Part shown: in pieces, positions 1 through 10,200 of the stretch | How positions within the stretch are numbered: the stretch's first letter is position 1 | Layout of the letters: each line of letters starts with the position of its first letter | Assembly: GCA_905221605.1 (NCBI GenBank) | Contig: CAJNDS010002815.1 | Location: 97,501 to 161,500, forward strand | Direction of reading: 5' to 3' | Length of the DNA stretch: 64,000 bases | Origin: Symbiodinium natans | Lineage: Eukaryota > Sar > Dinophyceae > Suessiales > Symbiodiniaceae | The notes under the pieces: generated by a model | Databases searched by the model: none | What the model saw: only the letters and a program-made list of their open reading frames with translations | What the model was told of the DNA's origin: nothing | Program-made: the position numbers and the translations under genes

Positions 1-97
1 CCCGGGTCCCAGTTAAAAATGCGATTTTTTAGTACTGAAATCGACGGTTCTGGGCGGCATCAATTTCTGGATTTTTGATCAAAACCGAGCCTTCACC
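1..97. repeat. 97-bp direct repeat, copy 1
   Basis: This segment is repeated almost exactly at 391-487, with a single visible difference (gatc versus gacc). Copy 1 starts at the window edge, so the true unit may extend further left. The roughly 290 bases between the copies contain degenerate CAAGGTTTTTCA-type repeats and GC-rich sequence. Confidence 0.9.
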
Positions 98-390
98 GGT
101 TTCAGGATTTCAAGTTTTTCAAGGTTCTTCAAGGTTTTTCAGAATTTTTCAGTGTTTTTTAAGGTTTTTCAATGTTTTCAGGATGTTTCAGGGCTTGCAA
201 CCCTCAATTCTGATGAAGGGCCGCCCCCGCGACCTTTTCACAGCCTAGTTTTGGTCAAGGGGGGGTCGTATTTTTCAATTTTAAAGGCAAAATAGTCTTC
301 GGAGACCCCCCCTTGCCTCAAACTCCGACCCCCTTGAGAGGGAAAGTTTGCCTCCAAAAACACCCCAAATGAGGGGGACCCCAGGATCGG

Positions 391-487
391 CCCGGGTCCC
401 AGTTAAAAATGCGATTTTTTAGTACTGAAATCGACGGTTCTGGGCGGCATCAATTTCTGGATTTTTGACCAAAACCGAGCCTTCACC
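391..487. repeat. 97-bp direct repeat, copy 2
   Basis: Second copy of the segment at 1-97. After it the sequence becomes unrelated (488 onward). No coding potential is seen in either copy. Confidence 0.9.
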
Positions 488-992
488 AATAGGGGCTTCT
501 AAACCGTAGGGTCCGAAAAAAGCTCAGAGATGGTCCAGAAGGAGCTGAATCCGAAACAACTGGACCTTGAGCTTTAAGCCTACTGGGAATGTATTGAGTG
601 AACTTTGTATTTTCTCAATGTTATGGGTTTCTTGGGTGGGTGGGGTTTTATTCCAACCCTTGACAAGCTGCTTGACTAGTGAATGCTCGGACTTGAGATG
701 CTGAACCCTAAACCCTAAACCCTAAACCCTGAACCCTGAACCCTAAGCCCTGTGGGGTTTAGCTTGGTAGTATGGTCCCTTGACCCTTAAAGGCTTTCAG
801 GGCTTCAGGGGTTGCGGGTTTTAGGGGGCCGTAGAGGTTTTCGGGGGTTATGGGTTGGGGCTTAGGAGGGTCTGGGCTGAGGGTTTAGGGCCTCTAAGGG
901 TGGCAGTGTGCGGTGTAGGGGGTTTTGGTGTAAGGCTTAAGGGCTTCTAGTGCTGTAGGGCTTAAGGGTGCATAAGCCCTTGGCTTTAAGCC

Positions 993-1059
<67 letters not shown>

Positions 1060-1122
1060 ACCTTCAACCCTAAACCCTAAACCCTAAACCCTGAACCCTA
1101 AACCCTAAACCCTGTTTGTCAG
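488..1122. other. Non-coding, degenerate telomere-type repeat
   Basis: No convincing exon was seen here. The stretch holds short CCCTAAA runs near 705-750, G-rich degenerate TTTAGGG-like sequence at 790-970, and a CCCTCAA/CCCTAAA array at 990-1113. Confidence 0.6.
990..1113. repeat. CCCTCAA then CCCTAAA array
   Basis: About ten units of the variant CCCTCAA are followed by canonical CCCTAAA units. The array ends just before a splice acceptor at 1120-1122. Confidence 0.9.
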
Positions 1123-1218
1123 GTTCTCTTGGGCCGGGAGACGGCAGGGCTCGCGTTGGCTGGGGAGTGTGCGCTGCGCCCACACATCCATGACCACCTG
1201 TGGGACATCCCCAGTCGG
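1123..1218 (+). CDS. Exon 1 (most 5' seen) of the S51-like gene
   Basis: An acceptor CAG at 1120-1122 is followed by 32 open codons ending at a GT donor at 1219. The peptide contains RPHIHDHLWDIPSR. It ends in phase 0, which fits the next exon at 3967. Membership of this gene rests only on phase and orientation across a 2.7 kb gap, so it could belong to another transcript. Confidence 0.45.
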
Positions 1219-4200
1219 GTGGGGACGCCGAAACACTTAGGGTTTAGGGTTTAGGGTTTAGGGTTTAGGGTTTAGGGTTTAGAGTTTAGGGTGTAAGGTT
1301 TTGGGTTTAGGGTTTAAGGGCTGTAGTACTTTAGGGTTTCGTAGGGGTTGGTGGCATGGTTTAGGCTCGAGACTTTGGCTTACCCAAACCCTAAACCCTA
1401 AACCCCAAACCCTAAACGCTAAACCCTAAACCCTAAACCCTTCAGCCAGCCGTAGGCCTTGAACTATCTGCGGCCCCGGGAGGAGCACTAATCTAGCGGT
1501 TTGCATCTTTTTGTTCTAGTATTTTCAACACACAGAGTTATATAAAACTCATTAGCTTCTTAAAGTTATGTATGCGAGTTGAACTATTTTCTGACCTATC
1601 ATCACTGTACTCGAATAACAAGTATTTTGATTTCTTTTCTTTACTTCTATTTCTTGATTGCAAGCTTGCAGCAGGTGCAGAACGCGGGTGATGTGCTCAG
1701 TTCTGCATGAGGCCAATTGGCCATACGTGCCTTTGGCGGAGCCCCAGAGACCGGTCAAACCGGCGCTGGGCGCTTGTCTCACCGTAGTCGTGGTAGTGTT
1801 GGTAGTATTGGTAGTTTAGTGGCGGTAGTAGTGGAAGTAGTGGTAGTCGTGCTATTCGTGGTAGTAGTAATTAGTACTACGACTAATAACAATCCTCTCA
1901 CAAATCTCCCCATTTGAAGGGCCAGGAGTGCCTTTTTTTCAATCTCGAACAGGACAGTGTTCCGTTCGTTGCTGCATTTTCATTTGCATGTGCACGTAAG
2001 AACTAAAAATATTCTATACTAGGTTTCCAGACCTATGGTGTTGAGCTGTTATTCTTTGTTCTTGGGAGAAGAGGGTGAGTTCGTGTATGTAGCAGTTTGC
2101 TTGCGATGGTTTTTCGTTGTTTTTCTGTCTGGAAACCTTTTGGGGGGGGTGCCCCTTAAACATCTGACCCCTCGGTCTTGTTGCAAACTAGTTTACGTCG
2201 TTGCTTAGAGGCGAAGACTAAATTAAATCTGTAGCTGGCGTTTGTTGTGTTGTTCTCTCCGGAGTCGGGTCGATGTTTTAAGGGGGTAGCCTGGGGGTGA
2301 CGTAACGCAGCGCGAGCTTCGGCTCCAGATGTGCTTTCTACATCCCCCTCGCGGCGCCCGTCGGTTATGGGAAATGTGTGCTGGCTGCTAGTCTTAGTGT
2401 AGAACACAGAAAGAATAGTCTATGCCACACCTGTTTTTCTTTGTTTCCCATTGCCCAGATGATTCACAGGTGACCCGCCCCCGGGATTTTGCCTCGCTAA
2501 AGAACTGATAGAAAATTACGGGAGGATCTAAATAAAAATAAATTTCTTGTGATGAGTCCTAAGGCGGGGGTTGGGGGGGGGTTACGTGGAAGTGCTTCTT
2601 CTCGGAGGCGAGGCAGAGACTTTTGGGCACGATGCGGATCCTTCTTTGGCTCGTCGCCGACAGGCGACTCTTGTGTGTGCCCTGTTTTCCTTACTGCCAT
2701 GCCGCGCCGACATGCGCGCAGCCGAAGCCGAGGCTTGCTCCGTGTGATCGTGTTGGCTGCTCGCCTAACCACTCGCTGCGTCGGCGCTTGTAGGTCTTGG
2801 TGTTTGGTAGATTTAGAGAGAGTTTGTTTATGTGCGGGTCATTTCTTTTTGTGGAGGCAAAGTCCTGGGTTTGCGGGTGGTGGTTCCACATAACAGCCCA
2901 CCTTAATTGGCCTGTTGCAGAATTCGCCCGGTTCTCCTGTTAAAAAGAAAGAATGTGTTGTTTTTTGTGCTTGCTCAAAAGTGTTTTACATTCGTATTCT
3001 CATAGGGTACTGAAGCAGGTGGGCTGCAGCATTACTGCACGTACGGGGGTTATGGGGTCCAGCTGGGTACATACATATAAATCACTAAAGGTTGTTAAAG
3101 GGACATCAGGTGCAGATAAATATCTATAAAAGTCCGTAAAGGAAGATAAAGGGCCGGTAAATGTCTGTAAAGGAAGATAAGCGTCGCTAACAGTCGTTAA
3201 AGTCGTTGAAGGATTGAAGGAAGGAAGGCAATATGATGGTGGTGCCGGAGCTTCAAAAAGTGGCCTGGTGCCAGAATGTCACATAATGTGCAGTTTTTTT
3301 GTTTTTTTGGGGAGGGGGCTGCCTGAGTTGACAAGGGAAACTCTTGACTCAGGCCTTGCCGCCGTAAACACTAAACCGCTACCCCCACATGCAGCCAGAG
3401 GATCGCCAAACTTTTGGGTGAACACAGCTTTTGAAGACCTACAGGTACTACCCAAGCAATCCAGCGCCTGAGCTAGGGTTGGGGGTTTTTCGGGAGTTAA
3501 GGCTTAGCAGCACTGTCTTTTTTGCTTGACACACAAGCCATGGACAGAACCAGCTAGTATTTTCAGCACACAGAGTTATACAAAATCAATTAAATTCTTG
3601 AAGTTATGTTTGCGAATTGAATTAATCGATGACCTATCATCACTGTACTCGAATAACAAGTGTTTTGTTTATTTTCTTTACTTCTATTTCTTGATTGCAA
3701 GCTCTTCTTCAAGAAGGGATGCTGTAAATTGTGGGCCCCTTAATACCTGCACATACCTGCGCTCTACGTCTGAGACTCCTCCCTGTGGCCCAGTTCTGTA
3801 GACCAGCCCGTTTTTTGGGTTCGGAGGGCTCGGGTAAGCCCTAAACCCTACCTTGTGAGCAGCTGAGGGCGGGTGGGGTGGGTTGAGGGTTTCGGGTTGA
3901 TAGGGTTTCGGGGCCTTTGTGGTGTAGGGTTCAGGGGTTCAGGGTTCGGGTTCTGGAGCTTGCCAGGTCTATGAGAAAGTCACCGGTGAAACGGTGGTGC
4001 TGGCGGCGAATGGGGAGGCCTTGTTCTGCGACCAGGGATGCTGCGGGATGACCGGCAAGACCCACCTCACAGACGACAACTCCCTGAGCAAGAGCCACAG
4101 GCATGCGAGCCGGACGCCCTGCTTCCTACGAGTGCTTTAGGATTTAGGGTTTTAGGGTTTAGGGCTTGGGGTTTAGGGTTTAGGGGTTTAGGGTTTAGGG

Positions 4201-7200
4201 TTCAGGGTCTTTTTCCCCAAAGCCGCGAAAAACCTCAAGCCCTACCCCAAAAAGTCCGCCAGCGGCCTACAGATCCTGGAGCTCCAGAACCGTGCAGTTT
4301 AGGGTTTAGGGTTTAGGGTTCAGGGTTTAGGGTTTAGGGTCTAGGGTTTAGGGTTTAGGGCTACCTGAAACCCTAAACCCTCACCCCCAAAAAACAAACC
4401 GCCTTCAGGATGGTGGAGGCCTATGAGGCCGCCTACAGGAGCTACGCGCCCAGCCTATCCTTCGGCAAGCAGCCGGCGGATTCCGCTTGCAAGGCCTTCA
4501 AAAGCCCCTAAACCCCAAACCCTAAACCCTAAACCCGAAACCCGAAACCCTAAACCCTAAACCCTAAACCCTAAACCCTAAACGCGAAACCCGAAACCCG
4601 CAAACCCTAAACCCTAAACCTAAACCCGAAACCCGAAAACCCTAACCCTAAACCCTAAAACCCTAAAACCTAAACCCTAAAACCTAAACCCTAAACCCTA
4701 AATAAACCCCAACCCTAAACCGAAACCCTAAACCCTAAACCCCAAGCCCGAAACCCTAAACTTGAAATCCGAAACCCCAAGCCCGAGACCACAAATCACA
4801 CACCCTACGCCCGGGAACCCAAGCTTTTCACGGTTTTGTGGACTGAAACTTTCACTGTGAAACCCTCAATACTAAACCCCAAACCCCAAACCCCAGGGAC
4901 CGGAAAACCACATGAACATGAGGATCCTACTATTGGGGCATCTTTATGTGGCTCGCTCTTCCTGAAGCGATTGGAGGGGGTCGGCACACAAGAGTTGCGC
5001 GTTTAGGGCTTAGGGGGTTCCAGAAAAGGCTACCACCTTTTCTCTCCTAGGTTAGTTTGGCACCTATTTTGAGAGTCCCCAGCCTAAACCCCAAACCCCA
5101 AACCCCAAACCCCAAACCCCAAACCCCAAACCCCACACCCCAAACCCCAAACCCCAAACCCCAAACCCTAAACCCTAAACCCTACACCCTAGGAACCCTT
5201 TTTGTTGTGAAAGGCGGCAGGGCCGGTGCTGCTGGCGAGCTCCAACTTGGACACGCCACCGGCCAAGGAGTGAGGTTCATCTCGGGGTTTAGGGGTTGAG
5301 GGCTTGGGGTTGAGGGCTCTGAGCTTTGGGGATTCAGGTTTGGTGTGTCCGGCGGGTTTAAGGCTCAGGGTACTGTAGGGGTTTTACTGGGGTTCCAGGG
5401 GTTAGGGGTAGAGGTTCGAGTTAGTGGCTGAGGGTTGAGTGGTCGCATTTGAAACCCAAAATCCTAAACCCTCAGCCCTTAACACCCGAAGCCCAAACCT
5501 TAAACCCTAAAAGGCCAAAGCGCCCGAAACCCCTGAAGCCCGCCAAACTTACTGCTGGGGGGAGCTGGAAAGCAGGTCTTTCTCAAAAGTGCCCCATGCA
5601 ACCCGGTACCAAACCCTAAAACCAAAAGCCTAAAATCTCAAAACCTACAACCCTGAGCCTTCAACCCTAAACCTTAAAGCCCTAAACCCTAAACCCGAAA
5701 GCCTAAACCCCAAACCCTAAACCCGAAAACCCTATGCCCACTTCCTGGGAAGGAGAAGTTGAAGAATTTGATCCAGGGGCTGCCCTCCACTGAAAATGCA
5801 GCGGATCAGTTTCCAATGCTCAAGGCGGTTAGAGTTTGAAAAGGTTTCTTTCTTGGGGTTTAAGGTGTTTTAGGGTTCAGAGGTTTCGGGTTTAAGGGGT
5901 TTTAGGGTTCAGGGGTTTGGGGTTTAAGGGGTTTAGGGTTTTGGGGGTTTATGCTTCTGCATCTCTTAACTCATGAGTTGCTTCCAAACTAACGCGACCC
6001 AATTTGAGGGCGTCATTTTCGGGGCCCATGCTGTAACATGGCGAGTGGGTGGGACTCCACTACCGGGCAAATTATAGCGAGGTCACGAGAGGTCAGCCAA
6101 AAATAGCGGAATTAGCGTCCCCGACCTGGACTGAAACGAAGTCACGTGGACCTGACCTTAATTTCCTGTGGGCCTTGGCCCGACACCCCCCTGACCTGTC
6201 TGAAATCCCCTTGGCCACCACAACCCTCTCTGACACTTTGCTGTCGCCTGGGGGGCGTGGGGGGGGTTGGGGTGGTGGTGGTGGTGGTGGTGGTGGTGAA
6301 AGGGGGGTGCATTCACACGAATTGCTATGTCGTCCGCCGGAAAAAAGGGCGGGCGAGGTTGGGGGAAACCCGAAACCCTAAACCCTAAACCCTAAACCCT
6401 AAACCCTAAACCCTAAACCCCAAACCCCAAACCCCAAACCCCAGTATGTTCCTGAAAAATGAAAAGCCTCAATAGGTGCTCTCTTTGGACGACGGCGCCC
6501 TGCTGAGCCGAGAGTTCTGGGATGCAGCGAGCCCCAGGCAGGTCCTAAACCCTAAACCCTAAACCCTAAACCCTAAACCCTAAACCCTAAACCCTAAACC
6601 CTAAACCCTAAACCCTAAACCCTAAACCCTAAACCGCCTAAACCGCCTAAACCGCCTAAACCGCCTAAACCGCCTAAACCGCCTAAACCCTAAACCCTAA
6701 ACCGCCTAAACCCTAAACCCTAAACCCTAAACCCCAAACCCTAAACCCTAAACCCTAAACCCTAAACCCTAAACCCTAAACCCTAAACCCTAAACCCTAA
6801 ACCCTAAACCCTAAACCCTAAACCCTAAACCCTAAACCCCGCACCATGAGGGCCCTAAACCCTGAACTGCGCCTTTCCAGAACGCACTTGAACCCGAAGA
6901 CCTATAGCCAGATTCGGTTGTAGGGCCTTCAGTTGAGCCCACCCTGCAGACCCCAGGGAAATCCGAAACTCTAAGCCCCCAAGGGTTTAGGGTTTAGGGT
7001 TTAGGGTTGAGGGTTTAGGGTTTAGGGTTTAGGGTTTAGGATGAGAAGCCAGAGGTTTGCCGAGCCCAGCAACGTGAACCACGTGCTGTCAGCCCCGAAG
7101 ACGCCGCTCGCCACCGTCCTGGCCGCGACCGAGGACCTTGCACGGGATCTCTAGAGATCTCTAGGGCTAGGGTTTAGGGTTTGGGGTTTGGGTTCAAGGT

Positions 7201-10200
7201 TTAGGGTTTAGGGTTTGGATTTAGGGGTTCAGGGATTCGGTGCAAACGAGGGGCTTTGATGGTAGCTACCTTATATCCCCCCAAAATACCCATTAAGAGA
7301 TGATATAGACAAACCAAATTCCCTCTTGCCCGAATAAGAACCAGGACGCATGACTACAACACGGCAGCTCTTTTTAGTTATATTAAACCTACAAACCCTA
7401 CTAGGCTTCAACCTTGCAGCGATGGTACAGTATGTCCCAAGAACCCTGAACCCCTAGAACCCTAGAACCCCAAACCCCTAGAACCCTAGAACCCTAGAAC
7501 CCTAAACCCTAAACCCTAAACCCTAAACCCTAAACCCTAAACCCTAAACCCTAAACACCCCGCATGAAGGACCTCAAGGGCCTGCGCTCGGGTGGCGTCA
7601 CCAATGCGGATGCTGCGTTCCATGACCTTGGTGTTCTCGAGGTCCTTCACCTCTCGGCCTTCGACCAGTGCGCCAGCATGGAGCAGAAGAACTCCTTGTT
7701 TCTGCTGCAAGCACAAGGTACCTCCTGTCATAGTTGGGTAACATTTTACCTTTTTAAGGGTACTTAAATCCCAATAAGGAATAGAGCTTTAAGTTGTGAA
7801 TATTATCTCAACAATGAACAAGGCAAGAAGCCGGAGGTGAGGATGGATGTGGACTCCTCCGACCTCTGTCTCAAGGACCTTGAGAAGCAGCTCGCCGGCG
7901 CGGACGTGCTTGTGGCCCCCTCCGGCAACGCCGACCTCCTGGCCTACGTCTACACCCAGTTCGCCCCCAGCCTCGGCAAAAAGATCGCGCAGCGTGTGAA
8001 GGACAAGAATCGTCATCAAGTCCCCCCACGCCTTAGTTTGAAGCAGCCCCCGGGGTGAACCGGCTTAAAGCCCCAGGGTTTAGGGTTTAGGGTTTAGGGT
8101 TTAGTGTTTAGCGTTTAGGGCCCTGTGAGGACGGTGCCGCGGTCTTCGTGGGCCAAGGAGCAGGGGCCATCTTCGCCGGCAAGAGCATCGCACTGACTGC
8201 CGGTCCCAATGCTGGGATCCTGCGCCACCTCTTGCACGACACTTTGTCATAGGGTTTAGGGTTTAGGGTTTAGGGTTTAGGGTTTAAGGCTTCAGGGGTA
8301 CTTAAACCCAATAGTGAATATACATTTACACTGTTCATACTATCCCAACCATGAACTAGGACAATATGGACGGCTTGCAGCTGACCAGCTGCGCCATCCG
8401 ACCCTCCTGGGACAAGGAGTCGTGGCAAGGGGTTCCGGAACCTTTGGGGTTTAGACCTAGGTTTAGGGTTTAGGGTTTGGGGTCTGGGGTTTAGGGTTTA
8501 GGGTTTGGGGTTTAGGGCTCCTTGCCCGAACCCCTTTTTGCAGGTAACTTCTGTGAGGATTGGGCTTAGGATACCCTCAGAAGGATTCGAGAGTGCGCGC
8601 CCAATAGCGGGATGGTCGAAGCCTAAGTCTATAGGCCTAAACAATGGACCCTACAAGGGCCTAGAGTTAGGCAAGGTTCGGGAGTACCGGTTTAGGGTTT
8701 AGGGTTTAGGGTTCAGGGTTTAGGGTTTAGGGTTTAGAGTTTAGGGTATGGACCCCCAAAGTTGTTCCTGCTGGCAGGGAGGATCCACTCTCAACCCTAG
8801 ATCCAGCTTGGGTCGCCTTTCCGGATTTGTTGTGGGCTCACCCCACCCGGGCAGGTGGCAATTACACACCACGTCGAAGCCCTTGCAGCAGATTTGAGGG
8901 TCTATATGAATTCGAGTAAAGGCTTCTGCGCTGAGTACACCCAAATGCGGGCGACTATGCCTTAACAACACCAAAACTTGCATGCTCTTGCTGCAGTTTT
9001 GCACGTGCTTGGTCAGACCCGGTCGCACCCAGTCACACCTGATCATACCCTAAACCCTAAACCCTAAACCCTAAATCCTGAACCCTAAACCCTAAACCCT
9101 AAACCCCGGTCACACTCGGTCATACCTGGTCATACCCGACAAACTTCGCACCGTAGAGGAGTGGTGGGACCTTAGCGCCTCGATCTTGGAGGATGCCCTG
9201 CAGCAAGGATGCAGTAGTACCCCTAAACCCTAAACCCTAAACCCTAAACCCTAAACCCTAAACCCTAAACCCTAAACCCTAAACCCTAAATCCTAAATCC
9301 TAAACCCTAAACCCTACACCCTAACCACTTGGGGCTCCCTAACTTCCGAAACCGGTCAGGCAAACCGACATTGTCGGCTTGGAGGATGGTGATGTCCTGG
9401 TCTGCCAGGGACCCTGCGCCGTGCGCGGCAAGACGGAGGTCGCCAGGTCCTCCCGGTTTCTTGGTTTAGGGTTTAGGGTTTAGGGTTTAGGGTCTTGGTA
9501 GGCCAGTCGTACCCTTTTGGCTCAATTTTTTTGGTTTGGGTTCTATACGTTCCTTTTACAAAGTCACCAACCCCCCGAAAAAGGTTACCCTGATTGCAAT
9601 ATGTTCTAGGTTCCATAAAGTAACCAACCCTCCGGGAAAGGGTACCCTTATTGGAATATGTTCTAGGTTCCCTAAAGTAGCCAACCCCAAACAGGGTACC
9701 CTTATTATTGTGATTACAGTTCTTATGATTATTGTTATTATGATTCTTATTATTTTCTTATAGTTCTTCTTCTTATAACTATTGCTACACTTTCAATATT
9801 TCTTCTTCTTATCGCTATTGTTATTGTTATTGTTATTGTTATTGTCATTGTCATTGTCATTGTTATTGTTATTGTTATTGTTATTGTTATTGTTATTGTT
9901 ATTGTTATTGTTATTATGATGGTCCTTCTTCTTATTATCATCATTCTTATCATTACTTCTAGCATTTTTTATTTGAGTGATTCAAGTAGAGTGTTAAACA
10001 TGTTAAACAAATGCTTGTTATTTTTGTAGCAAGAAGTCAGAGCTTTGTCTAGCTGCTGCTAGTGTTTTTAATGGTTCTTCCAGAGCTTATAGCTTTTCTG
10101 AAATTCAAACATGTTTCCAGAAAACAGATAGCTTAACTTGCTTCTTTTTCGACAGTTTGAGAACAGGAGAAGACAGAAACTCATTTTTGAAACTGGCCGA

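Larger units (their letters stand above)
1219..3966 (+). other. Probable long intron of the S51-like gene
   Basis: This 2.7 kb contains TTTAGGG and CCCTAAA arrays (1237-1320, 1383-1442), a GTAGTGG-type microsatellite (about 1785-1880), G-rich sequence at 2560-2890, short ATAAA/GTAAAGG repeats at 3080-3200, and two copies of a 150-bp dispersed repeat (1516-1666, 3554-3703). No exon could be supported. Confidence 0.4.

Noticed and set aside
1-1440. Window begins at a chromosome end (true telomere)
   Set aside because: Arrays are short, interrupted, in both orientations and spread through the whole window between exons, so they are interstitial.
9750-9965. Protein of alternating Ile-Thr
   Set aside because: Translation of an ATTGTT microsatellite.
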